From Actinomycetota bacterium (lineage in GTDB: Bacteria; Actinomycetota; Acidimicrobiia; Acidimicrobiales; Ilumatobacteraceae), in assembly GCA_030645675.1 (NCBI GenBank), contig JAUSLQ010000211.1, positions 1-35,695 of the forward strand: a stretch of 35,695 nucleotides of DNA. The letters are read 5' to 3'. Under the pieces are notes generated by a model. The model ran no database searches. It was not told the origin of the DNA and saw only the letters and a program-made list of their open reading frames with translations. The position numbers and the translations under genes are program-made. This document shows, piece by piece, positions 24,513 to 31,584 of the stretch (the stretch's first letter is position 1; each line of letters begins with the position of its first letter).

Positions 24513-25826
24513 TCAGTCGTGGCGCCGATGGCGCCAGACGTACAGCGACGGGCTGCCGGCGATGAGCGCACTGCCCTTCGCGGCGTGGATGCGCTGCGAA
24601 GGGTAGATGCCACGGTGGTTGGAGAACACGTAGGAGATGACGCACCCGACGGCGATGGGCACCACCGCCGCCGAACCGAACAGCTCGACGCCCATGATGG
24701 TGCAGGCCAGCGGCGTGTTGGCCGCACCGGCGAACACGGCCACGAACCCGATGCCGGCCAGCAGGGCCACCGGTAGGTGCAGCGGGGCGGCGAGCGCAGC
24801 GCCCAGCGTGGCGCCGATCACGAACAGCGGGGTGACCTCGCCACCGGGGAACGCGCAACCGAGGGTGACGGCGGTGAACACGATCTTCAGCGCGAACACT
24901 GCGAAGCTCAGCCGGTCGCCGGCCAGCGCACGGTCGATCAGCGGCAGCGACAACCCCAGGTAGTCGCGCCCGAACAGGACTGCCAGGCCCACCACCGCGG
25001 CGCCACCGATGGCGGGTCGCAGCGGCGGCCATGCGATGCGGGCGGCCAGCTGACGGATCGCATGGGTCAGCTCGACGAACGCGGCACCCGCCAACCCGAA
25101 CACCAGCCCGGCCAGCGCCACCTTGCCCACCAACGCCACGCTGACGTCGACCACGAACTGCGTGCGCACCACGTGGTGATACCCGAGGCCCGACACGACC
25201 AGGTCGCCCACCAGCGAGGCGGCGAGCGCGGGCACCAGTGCCTCGTAGCGCACTCGCCCGATGGCTTGCACCTCGAGCGCGAACACCGCACCGGCCAGCG
25301 GCACCCCGAACACCGCGCCGAAGCCGCCGGCGAGCGCGGAGATCAGCAGCAACCGGCGGGAATCGACGTCCAGCCGGAGCACCCGCGAGAGCATGTCGGT
25401 GAGGCTGCCCGACATCTGCAGCGCGGTGCCCTCACGCCCGGCCGAGCCGCCGAACAGGTGGGTCGCCCACGTGCCCAGCAGCACGAACGGCGCCATTCGC
25501 TTGGGCACCCACTCGGTGGGCTGATGGATCTGCTCGATCAGCAGCGAGTTGCCCTCGCCGGCGCGCCCGCCGGCGTAGTGGTAGGCCAGGCCCAGCAGCA
25601 GGCCGGCGGCAGGCAGCAGCCACAGCAGCCAGCCGTGTTCCACACGGAAGTCGGTGACCCTCCGCAGCCCCTCCAGGAACACGTACGACGACAGCCCGGC
25701 CAACGCACCGGAGGCGGCGCCCAGCAGGATCCAACGCACCAGGTGCACGGCCAGGCCCGCCTGCTCGAGCACCTCACGCCACCAGCGCTTCCGGCCGCCC
25801 CGGCTGCTCACGTCGTTGCTGGCCAT
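24513..25826 (-). CDS. CLC-family antiporter, fluoride-type (CLC-F)-like
   Basis: 437 aa, about 10-12 membrane helices. The gating-glutamate motif is GREGT (130-134) and the third anion motif is PGGEVTPLF (327-335). The first motif, GSGIP in chloride CLCs, is replaced by GNSLLIEQIH (92-101), close to the GN-type loop of fluoride-exporting CLC-F proteins. It probably exchanges F- for H+ to expel fluoride; chloride transport remains possible. The ATG is 7 nt from TACCAT with only 48 bp to the next gene, so no fluoride riboswitch can lie upstream. Confidence 0.82.
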   Translation of the reverse strand: MASNDVSSRGGRKRWWREVLEQAGLAVHLVRWILLGAASGALAGLSSYVFLEGLRRVTDFRVEHGWLLWLLPAAGLLLGLAYHYAGGRAGEGNSLLIEQIHQPTEWVPKRMAPFVLLGTWATHLFGGSAGREGTALQMSGSLTDMLSRVLRLDVDSRRLLLISALAGGFGAVFGVPLAGAVFALEVQAIGRVRYEALVPALAASLVGDLVVSGLGYHHVVRTQFVVDVSVALVGKVALAGLVFGLAGAAFVELTHAIRQLAARIAWPPLRPAIGGAAVVGLAVLFGRDYLGLSLPLIDRALAGDRLSFAVFALKIVFTAVTLGCAFPGGEVTPLFVIGATLGAALAAPLHLPVALLAGIGFVAVFAGAANTPLACTIMGVELFGSAAVVPIAVGCVISYVFSNHRGIYPSQRIHAAKGSALIAGSPSLYVWRHRRHD

Positions 25827-25833
25827 CGGCTCG

Positions 25834-25839
25834 ATGGTA
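25834..25839 (-). promoter_or_regulatory. -10 element, leaderless start
   Basis: TACCAT on the minus strand, 7 nt before the ATG at 25826. Confidence 0.5.
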
Positions 25840-25874
25840 CCGCCACCGCTGCGATGCAGATCGACTGCCCGGCC

Positions 25875-26534
25875 TCAGCGACGCCGCGGCGGCGATGTAG
25901 CGGCGGGAACAAGCAGAGCTGCGGCCAACACGTGCTCGAGCCACGCCGCGTGCTCGGCCTCGCTCCAACCGAGCGTGTTGCACAGCATCCGCCCCACGTC
26001 GGGGCTGGCGATCGCGAACAGCGTCGCTGCCGCGCGCTCTGGCTCGCGCAACAGGCCGTGCGATTCCAACCACGCGACGGCACGACGCATGTTGGCCAAC
26101 CGGTACTGCTCCATCTCGGCGAAGACTTCACGAGCCTCCGGCTCGATGGCCGATGCCGTTCGCAGCACCTCGTACACCGGCCGCACGCGCGTCGAAACCG
26201 CCGCCATGTCGAGTGCCAACAGATGCATCTGCCGCCGCTGGTCCGTTTCGTCGCGCACTCCCATGGCCTCGTCACGGTCCATCACGTTCGGCGCACCAGT
26301 AGGGGCCAGGCGGGAGTCGATGAGGGCGGTCAGCACCCTCACCTTGCTGCCGAAGGTGGCGTAGACCGTGTCGGGCGCAACCCCCGCCGCAGCTGCGATC
26401 GCACGGATGGTGGTTGCTCCGTAGCCGTCGGCGACGAACAGCTCGGCGGCGGCCTCGATGATCAACGAGCGCGTGCGCGCCGCCTGCTGGGTGCGAATGG
26501 CAGAGGTGTAGGTGCGCTTCTTGACCGTGGCCAC
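25875..26534 (-). CDS. TetR-family repressor
   Basis: 219 aa. The HTH lies at about 18-64 (IIEAAAELFVADGYGATTIRAIAAAAGVAPDTVYATFGSK). The ligand-binding half is helical and not specific. The GTG start is 5 nt after TAGGAT. Two palindromes sit in the divergent gap to the ABM/zinc-ribbon gene, so it probably represses that gene and itself. The inducer is unknown. Confidence 0.93.
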   Translation of the reverse strand: MATVKKRTYTSAIRTQQAARTRSLIIEAAAELFVADGYGATTIRAIAAAAGVAPDTVYATFGSKVRVLTALIDSRLAPTGAPNVMDRDEAMGVRDETDQRRQMHLLALDMAAVSTRVRPVYEVLRTASAIEPEAREVFAEMEQYRLANMRRAVAWLESHGLLREPERAAATLFAIASPDVGRMLCNTLGWSEAEHAAWLEHVLAAALLVPAATSPPRRR

Positions 26535-26542
26535 ATTTTATC

Positions 26543-26575
26543 CTAGTGTTACTAGAACCAATCGAGTTCCACTCG
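26543..26575. promoter_or_regulatory. Two 5-3-5 palindromes, TetR operator candidates
   Basis: CTAGTGTTACTAG (26543-26555) and CGAGTTCCACTCG (26563-26575) are each perfect 5-bp inverted repeats with a 3-bp spacer. Their centres (26549, 26569) are 20 bp apart, about two helical turns. The first overlaps the repressor's -10 (TAGGAT); the second is just upstream of the divergent gene. Confidence 0.6.
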
Positions 26576-26615
26576 GATCATAGTAGTGCGCCCGCCGCAA
26601 GAGGAGGATCCCGCC

Positions 26616-27131
26616 ATGAACGAACTGTTCGTCGCTCCACCACCCGCCCAGGCGATCGCGGCGATGGTCGCCATCCCAGGGGTGCGGATCGAGCCGACCA
26701 TCCTGGCCACCCAGCGGGGCCCGGACGGCCACCTCGGCCCAGAGGCCGCCGAAGCCGTCCTGATGTTGCAAGCCACGTTCGCCGACGCGGAGGGCGCGTC
26801 CGGGTTCTGGAGCGCGGCCGTGCCGCTGATGGCGATGTTGGAGACCGCTCCCGGGTTCATCCACCGCTACAGCTTTCCCGACGGCCCCCGCATCACCCTG
26901 ATCGCACTGTGGCGGACGGCCGACGATGCGCGTAGGTTCGCCGCGACACCGGAGCATCGAGCCGCAGTTCGCGACCTGTACGGACGGAGGTGGCAATACA
27001 GCCACTTCTCCGCGATCTGGGAACTCACGTCGAACCATGGTCGGGTGGTGTTCTGCCCCGACTGTTCAGCGGTCACACCAGCTGCCGAACAGCGCTGCGC
27101 CACGTGCGGAGCCGCCCATCTGACACCCTGA
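26616..27131 (+). CDS. ABM-like domain fused to a C-terminal zinc ribbon
   Basis: 171 aa. Residues about 15-135 look like a dimeric alpha-beta barrel (antibiotic-biosynthesis-monooxygenase / haem-degradation-like): FIHRYSFPDGPRITLIALWRT with an A/E-rich helix. Residues 147-164 carry CPDC and CATC, a Cys4 zinc ribbon, an unusual fusion partner. RBS AAGAGGAGG is well placed 7 nt from the ATG. It is divergent from a TetR repressor and likely its target. Catalysis is not shown. Confidence 0.78.
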   Translation: MNELFVAPPPAQAIAAMVAIPGVRIEPTILATQRGPDGHLGPEAAEAVLMLQATFADAEGASGFWSAAVPLMAMLETAPGFIHRYSFPDGPRITLIALWRTADDARRFAATPEHRAAVRDLYGRRWQYSHFSAIWELTSNHGRVVFCPDCSAVTPAAEQRCATCGAAHLTP

Positions 27132-27197
27132 GTCGGTGCCCTTGCGAGTGGGACGCAGTGTTCATCTGCCGCTCGCCTGGCGGAAACCTGCGTTTTG

Positions 27198-27203
27198 TAC
27201 GGT
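27198..27203 (+). promoter_or_regulatory. -10 element, leaderless start
   Basis: TACGGT, 6 nt before the ATG at 27210; this supports the ATG over an in-frame TTG at 27195. Confidence 0.5.
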
Positions 27204-27209
27204 TCCGCC

Positions 27210-27692
27210 ATGAAGCCTGTCACCACTCGTGGACCGATGAGCCTCCGCAAACGTGTCGTGATGATCGCTCACGACAACCGCAAGCTGGACCTGCTCGACT
27301 GGGCGCGGTTCAACGTCGGCACCCTTGCCCGGCACGACCTGGCGGCCACCGGGACCACCGGCAACCTCTTGTCCGACCACCTTCCGCTGACCATCTCCCG
27401 TTACCTCAGCGGCCCGCTCGGCGGCGACCAGCAGATCGGCGCCGCGATCGCGGAGGGTCGCGTGGATCTGGTGGTGTTCTTCTGGGACCCGCTGGAACCG
27501 CAACCGCACGACGTCGACGTGAAGGCCCTGCTGCGGATCGCAGTGGTCTACAACACCCCGATCGCCTGCAACCGGTCGACCGCCGACTTCCTGCTGTCCA
27601 GCCCGCTGATGAACGAGCACTACCTGCCGCTGGAGTCGGTGACCGCACCGCACGCAGCCGACTCGGCGTCGTGGCCGCGGGACGCTGCCTGA
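27210..27692 (+). CDS. mgsA: Methylglyoxal synthase
   Basis: 160 aa. It converts dihydroxyacetone phosphate to methylglyoxal and phosphate, a bypass of lower glycolysis. The fold is clear: VVMIAHDNRKLDLLDW, ATGTTGNLL (phosphate-binding), SGPLGGDQQIGA with the catalytic Asp73, FFWDPLEPQPHDVDVKALLRI (Asp93, His100, Asp101), and NTPIACNRSTADFLLSS. These match E. coli MgsA residues. Methylglyoxal is toxic, so strict control is expected; here only the leaderless promoter is visible. Confidence 0.95.
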   Translation: MKPVTTRGPMSLRKRVVMIAHDNRKLDLLDWARFNVGTLARHDLAATGTTGNLLSDHLPLTISRYLSGPLGGDQQIGAAIAEGRVDLVVFFWDPLEPQPHDVDVKALLRIAVVYNTPIACNRSTADFLLSSPLMNEHYLPLESVTAPHAADSASWPRDAA

Positions 27693-27712
27693 GACGACCG
27701 TGCCGCCCATAA

Positions 27713-27759
27713 GCGTTTGGACACTTCTGCGCGCCATGCGCGCCACAGCGTCCAAACGC
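27713..27759. repeat. Extragenic palindromic repeat, copy A
   Basis: 47 bp. Outer arms GCGTTTGGAC and GTCCAAACGC pair perfectly; an inner GCGCGC-CAT-GCGCGC palindrome makes a cruciform-like shape. It differs from copy B by one base. Confidence 0.9.
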
Positions 27760-27774
27760 CGCCGGCACCCCGCC

Positions 27775-27821
27775 GCGTTTGGACACGTCTGCGCGCCATG
27801 CGCGCCACAGCGTCCAAACGC
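27775..27821. repeat. Extragenic palindromic repeat, copy B
   Basis: 47 bp, same as copy A with G for T in CACGTCT. The pair follows mgsA and precedes an ArsR promoter; the 27693-27843 gap holds only these repeats. The core TGGACACTTCTGCGCG is shared with 13046-13094. Confidence 0.9.
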
Positions 27822-27843
27822 TGTCGGGTACCACTGCGGTCTC

Positions 27844-27871
27844 TTGACATATTCCACTATCGGTATATGTT
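27844..27871 (+). promoter_or_regulatory. Promoter of the ArsR/SRPBCC operon
   Basis: TTGACA at 27844-27849, a 16-bp spacer, and TATGTT at 27866-27871, 6 nt from the ATG at 27878. An inverted CATAT/ATATG pair (27848-27852 and 27865-27869) overlaps it, a possible operator for the repressor. Confidence 0.75.
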
Positions 27872-27877
27872 GTGCGG

Positions 27878-28246
27878 ATGGCCCGCGCTGCAACCACTTC
27901 CGATGTCTTCAACGCCGTCGCCGAGCCGTGCCGCCGCGAGCTGCTCGCCGCGTTGCGGGGTGGCGAGGTGCCGGTGGCAGAACTGGTGCAGCGCATGCGC
28001 CTGCCGCAACCACAGGTGTCGAAGCACCTCGGCGTGCTGCGCCAGGTGGATCTCGTGCGCTGCCGCTCGGTGGGCCGCCAGCGCCTGTACCGGTTGAACG
28101 CTCCGGCGCTACGGCCCATCCACGCGTGGGTCAGCGAGTTCGAGGCGATGTGGAACGCGCGCCTGGACCGGCTCGACGACTACGTCACCCAACTCTCCAA
28201 CACAACGACCGAACCCGGCACCGACACACGGAGGAACGACCGATGA
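27878..28246 (+). CDS. ArsR-family repressor
   Basis: 122 aa. Winged HTH: DVFNAVAEPCRRELLAALRGG, VAELVQRMRLPQPQVSKHLGVLRQVDLV (recognition helix with PQVSKHL), then wing RQRLYRLN. No metal-binding ELCVCDL motif is present, so it is the kind that pairs with SRPBCC proteins rather than a metal sensor. ATG 27878 is chosen since TATGTT lies 6 nt upstream. It overlaps the next gene by 4 bp (ATGA). Confidence 0.93.
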   Translation: MARAATTSDVFNAVAEPCRRELLAALRGGEVPVAELVQRMRLPQPQVSKHLGVLRQVDLVRCRSVGRQRLYRLNAPALRPIHAWVSEFEAMWNARLDRLDDYVTQLSNTTTEPGTDTRRNDR

Positions 28247-29325
28247 CCACCCCGGCCCCCACCCCCACACCCGACACCAGCCCCGACACCAGCACTCGCA
28301 CCGATCGCCGCGGGTCGGCCGTGGTCACGCTGCCCACGCCCACCCAGATCCTCATCACCCGCCAGTTCGCCGCCCCGGCGTCGCTGCTGTTCGCGGCCAT
28401 GACCCAGCCCGCGCACGTGCGCAACTGGTGGGGCTTCGAGACGATGCCCTTGACGGTGTGTGAGATCGACCTGCGGGTGGGCGGCGCGTGGCGGTACGCA
28501 ACTACCATGCCCGACGGCACCGAGCTGGGCTGGCACGGCGAGTACCGCGAGATCGAGGCGCCACACCGAATCGTCAGCACCGAGGTGTTCGAAGGCTTCC
28601 CCGATGCGATGTCGGTGAACACGATGACGCTCACCGAGGCCGACGGTGTCACCACCCTGCAGACGCTGGTGCAGCACAGCTCGCAGGCGAACCGCGACGG
28701 CCACATCGACTCGGGCATGGAGGGCGGCATGCAGCACACGTTCAACCGCCTCGACGACCTGATGCAGCGGCTGGACACCGTCGCCCAGCGCTACCGCACG
28801 GTGGCGGCGCGCTTCACGGCAGTGGTCGACGGCGTCGGCACCGACGCGTGGGCGAACCCCACGCCGTGCGCCGGCTGGGTGGCCCGCGACGTGGTGCGCC
28901 ACCTGGTGGAGTGGGTGCCCCCGTTCCTGGCGGCCGGTGCCGGCCTGCAGTTCACCGACATCCCGTCGGCCGACGACGACCCGCTGGCGGCGTGGCAGCT
29001 ACTCGACGCCACCCTCCAGGCCACGTTGGACGCCCCCGACACCGCCAGCCGGCAGTTCGTGCACCCACAGGCAGGCACCCATCCACTGGACCAGGCGATC
29101 GACATGTTCATCCTGGGCGACGTGCTGGTGCACACCTGGGATCTCGCCCGCGCCACCGGGCAGGACGAGAGGTTGGATGCCGACGCGGTGCACCGCATGC
29201 GCCGCGGGCTGGAGCAGATGGGCGACGTGCTGGCCGCGAGCGGTCACTACGCAGGCTGGAAGCCGGTGGCCGACGATGCCGACGAGCAGACCCGCCTCCT
29301 GGCCCTCACCGGGCGAACGACCTGA
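28243..29325 (+). CDS. SRPBCC domain fused to a TIGR03086-type DinB/MDMPI-like domain
   Basis: 360 aa. Residues about 36-180 form an AHSA1/SRPBCC domain (ITRQFAAPASLLFAAMTQPAHVRNWWGFE; CEIDLRVGGAWRY). Residues about 185-355 match TIGR03086, a DinB/mycothiol-dependent-isomerase-like fold (WANPTPCAGWVARDVVRHLVEW, FILGDVLVHTWDLARATGQD). Substrate is unknown. RBS GGAGG precedes the ATG. Its stop lies in a 17-bp tandem repeat. Confidence 0.88.
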   Translation: MTTPAPTPTPDTSPDTSTRTDRRGSAVVTLPTPTQILITRQFAAPASLLFAAMTQPAHVRNWWGFETMPLTVCEIDLRVGGAWRYATTMPDGTELGWHGEYREIEAPHRIVSTEVFEGFPDAMSVNTMTLTEADGVTTLQTLVQHSSQANRDGHIDSGMEGGMQHTFNRLDDLMQRLDTVAQRYRTVAARFTAVVDGVGTDAWANPTPCAGWVARDVVRHLVEWVPPFLAAGAGLQFTDIPSADDDPLAAWQLLDATLQATLDAPDTASRQFVHPQAGTHPLDQAIDMFILGDVLVHTWDLARATGQDERLDADAVHRMRRGLEQMGDVLAASGHYAGWKPVADDADEQTRLLALTGRTT

Positions 29326-29375
29326 CCGGGCGAACGACCTGACCGGGCGAACAGCCTGACAGCGCGAACGACCTG
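29308..29375. repeat. Four 17-bp tandem repeats over a stop codon
   Basis: ACCGGGCGAACGACCTG at 29308 and 29325, then variants at 29342 and 29359. The stop TGA (29323-29325) is in the first unit; since 17 is not a multiple of 3, copies are out of frame. It ends 9 bp before the response-regulator fragment. Confidence 0.92.
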
Positions 29376-29383
29376 ACCCGCTT

Positions 29384-29482
29384 CTACGGCTGCTGCACCA
29401 CCGAAGTCGTCGCATGCTCCAGGTAGCGGCGCACGAGCTCGCGGATGCGAGCTTCGTCGTCGACCACCAGCACCACTGCCAA
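29384..29482 (-). pseudogene. Truncated response-regulator receiver domain
   Basis: About 32 codons read LAVVLVVDDEARIRELVRRY, then LEHATTSVVQQP and stop. VLVVDDEARIREL is the beta1-alpha1 of an OmpR-type receiver, with its acidic pair. The rest, including the phospho-acceptor Asp, is absent and the protein ends at once. A GGAGAG lies 4-5 nt before TTG 29482. It is the remnant of a deleted regulator gene; the cut is beside the 17-bp repeats. The rest of the 29326-29521 gap shows no other gene. Confidence 0.75.
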
Positions 29483-29521
29483 CCTGCTCTCCGATCTCTC
29501 GCGCCGACCGAACCGCGCCTC

Positions 29522-31027
29522 TCAGCTCCGGTAGGAGAGCAACGTCGCCATGCCGGTCTCCAGGTGATACGTGTTGTGGCAGTGCAGCATCCACTGGCCG
29601 GGGTTGTCGGCGGCGATGTCCACCTCCACCGATGACATGGCATGCACGTTCACCGTGTCCTTGCGCGCCGAGCCGTCGCCCACCAGTTGGAACGTGTGCC
29701 CGTGGAGGTGGATCGGGTGGAACATCATCGTCTGGTTGACGATCCGCAAACGCAGCCGTTCGCCCTCCGCGACGATCACCGGCGCAGCGTCGGGGTAGCT
29801 GGCCCCGTCGATGCCGTGCGCATAGCCGTTGACGGCGGCCGTGAGGGTCAAGGTCGCCGTGCGATCGGGCTGCTGGGCTGGCAACCGCACGGCATCGGTG
29901 GCCACCAGTTGGCCGTATGCGAGCGTCTGGCCCGACAGCTCACCCGGCAGCGAGCCCACCACCGGCGCGTCGCCGGAACCTGTGCGCAGCACGGCTTCGG
30001 CGGCCGGGTCGGTCTTGCCCTCGGGCACAGCAACGATCGGGAACGCACCCGACTCGGCGGTGATGATCACGTCGTAGCGCTCACCCATGCCGAGCAGCAC
30101 GTTGTCGACCTCCACGGGGCTCACCGGGAACCCGTCTGCGTGGGTGACCGTCAGGCGATGGCCACCGACAGCGACCCGATACGCGGTGTCGGAGCCGGCG
30201 TTGATCAACCTGATGCGCACCCGCTGGCCGGGCTTGGCCTCGATCGTCTCGCGCTCGGACGGTGCACGACCGTTGATGACGTGCAACGGGTAGGCCACGT
30301 CGCCGGCGAAGCCGCCCATCATCCCGCCCATGTCCATCGAGCTGTTCGAACCGCCCATGTGCCCCGCGTGGCCGGAGTGGCCGCCACCTTCCTGCAGCTC
30401 CGCCAGCACCTCCTCCTGCGTACGGCCGTAGCCGTCGAGCCAGTCGTCCAGCATCAACGTGACGTCCACGTCGGCCGCCACCGGCTCGTCGGGGTCTTCG
30501 ATGATCAGCGGTGCATACAGGCCGCGATCAAGCTCGAGCCCCATGTGCGGGTGGAACCAGTACGAACCGGGGTCGGGCAAGGTGAACCGGTAGGTGAACT
30601 GCCCGCCGGGCTCGACGGCCGGTTGCGTGAGGTGGTGCACGCCGTCCATGTCGTTGCGCAACGCGATGCCGTGCCAGTGCAGCGTGTTCGCCGACGGCAG
30701 GTTGTTGACGAACATCGCTTCCAGCAAGTCGCCGGCGCTCGCACGGATGCCGCCGGTGCCTGGCCGATCCCCGAACGCCCAGGTCTCCACGTCGCGGCCA
30801 CCGATGTTCACGGTGACCGGCGCGGCCGTGATCGTGGCCTTCACGGTCGGCGCGCCGGCACGACGGCGCAACGCGTCGCGGCGCTCGACCGCCGGATCGG
30901 TGGGCCCCACCAGCGCACCGGGCAAGGCGGTGGGCGATGGCTGTGCCGACGATCCGTCCGAGCAGGCGGCCAGCACCAGCGCTCCGCCGCCGGCGATCAG
31001 CACTTCTCGTCGCGACCAGGTACGCAT
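29522..31027 (-). CDS. Multicopper oxidase lipoprotein (CueO/laccase-like)
   Basis: 501 aa. The N-terminus is a Tat-like SRREVL signal with lipobox LAAC, Cys22. Copper ligands: HWHG (117-119), HPHMG (159-161), HPIHLHGHTF and HCHNTYHLETGM near the end with the axial Met, so all type 1-3 sites appear intact. Residues about 217-240 (GHSGHAGHMGGS, then MDMGGMMGGF) are His/Met-rich and may gather copper as in CueO. It probably oxidises Cu(I) or phenols outside the membrane. RBS GAAGGGAG is 11 nt before the ATG. Confidence 0.94.
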   Translation of the reverse strand: MRTWSRREVLIAGGGALVLAACSDGSSAQPSPTALPGALVGPTDPAVERRDALRRRAGAPTVKATITAAPVTVNIGGRDVETWAFGDRPGTGGIRASAGDLLEAMFVNNLPSANTLHWHGIALRNDMDGVHHLTQPAVEPGGQFTYRFTLPDPGSYWFHPHMGLELDRGLYAPLIIEDPDEPVAADVDVTLMLDDWLDGYGRTQEEVLAELQEGGGHSGHAGHMGGSNSSMDMGGMMGGFAGDVAYPLHVINGRAPSERETIEAKPGQRVRIRLINAGSDTAYRVAVGGHRLTVTHADGFPVSPVEVDNVLLGMGERYDVIITAESGAFPIVAVPEGKTDPAAEAVLRTGSGDAPVVGSLPGELSGQTLAYGQLVATDAVRLPAQQPDRTATLTLTAAVNGYAHGIDGASYPDAAPVIVAEGERLRLRIVNQTMMFHPIHLHGHTFQLVGDGSARKDTVNVHAMSSVEVDIAADNPGQWMLHCHNTYHLETGMATLLSYRS

Positions 31028-31079
31028 GGTGGTGGTTGCTCCCTTCGGCGCGCCGTCGGGGCGCGCGCTGACGTCACTT

Positions 31080-31105
31080 CGTTCCGGCACCACGATGCCG
31101 GAACG
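31080..31105. promoter_or_regulatory. Hairpin / palindrome between MCO and SHOCT genes
   Basis: CGTTCCGGCA (31080-31089) and TGCCGGAACG (31096-31105) are a perfect 10-bp inverted repeat with a 6-nt spacer, in the 31028-31218 divergent gap. A second GCGCGCC/GGCGCGC pair (31048-31066) lies in the MCO leader. A regulator site is possible. Confidence 0.5.
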
Positions 31106-31218
31106 ATGTGGAGACGGTGTGGAGAACGGGTGCAGGTCGCGCGCCGTTCGCCCGTGCGACGAACTGCTTCACGTGGGCGTTCGTACCGTTCGTGGCACAC
31201 AGCACGAGGAGGTGCACC

Positions 31219-31512
31219 ATGCACAACGGAAACGGCAACTGGCACGACGGAATGGGTGGCGGCAACTGGTGGTGGATCCCGATGGTGATCCTGATGGTTG
31301 CGTTCTGGGCCGGCCTGATCTGGTTCGGCGTCACGATGCTGAAGAACCGGCGGGCGGCGCCCGTGCCGGTCTCCACGATGCCGGCGAGCACCGCCACCGC
31401 GCCCCGGCCGACGGCGCAGGAGATCCTGGCCGACCGCCTGGCCCGCGGCGAGATCGAAGCCGACGACTACCGGCAACGGGTGGCGGCGCTGCTCGCGCCC
31501 ACGCCCGGGTGA
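31219..31512 (+). CDS. SHOCT-domain small membrane protein
   Basis: 97 aa. A His/Asn/Gly/Trp start (NGNGNWHDGMGGGNWWW), one helix (about 20-42), and a C-terminal SHOCT domain (EILADRLARGEIEADDYRQRV). RBS GAGGAGG is 6 nt from the ATG. SHOCT proteins often accompany other membrane or metal genes; divergent from the MCO, it may share its control (inference). Confidence 0.85.
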   Translation: MHNGNGNWHDGMGGGNWWWIPMVILMVAFWAGLIWFGVTMLKNRRAAPVPVSTMPASTATAPRPTAQEILADRLARGEIEADDYRQRVAALLAPTPG

Positions 31513-31553
31513 CCTGACGGCCACGGAGGTGGCCACACCACGGCAATCCGGTG

Positions 31554-31574
31554 GGCCGGCCACCTCGGCCGGCC
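31554..31574. terminator. Hairpin between convergent genes
   Basis: GGCCGGCC, loop ACCTC, GGCCGGCC: an 8-bp stem in the 31513-31584 gap that may end both SHOCT and EamA transcripts. No T run. Confidence 0.5.
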
Positions 31575-31584
31575 GGCGCCGCGC

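Noticed and set aside
25827-25874. Fluoride riboswitch before the CLC gene
   Set aside because: Only 48 bp lies between genes and a TACCAT promoter is 7 nt from the ATG; no aptamer sequence seen.
24777-26546. Plus-strand long frame over the CLC and TetR genes
   Set aside because: Gln/His/Arg-rich composition typical of a reverse-strand shadow; no domain.
27713-27821. CRISPR array
   Set aside because: Only two copies, each palindromic over its full length, with a 15-bp spacer; not a repeat-spacer pattern.
28243-29325. Metal-sensing ArsR operon
   Set aside because: The ArsR protein lacks the metal-binding Cys motif and the partner is an SRPBCC fusion, not a metal pump.
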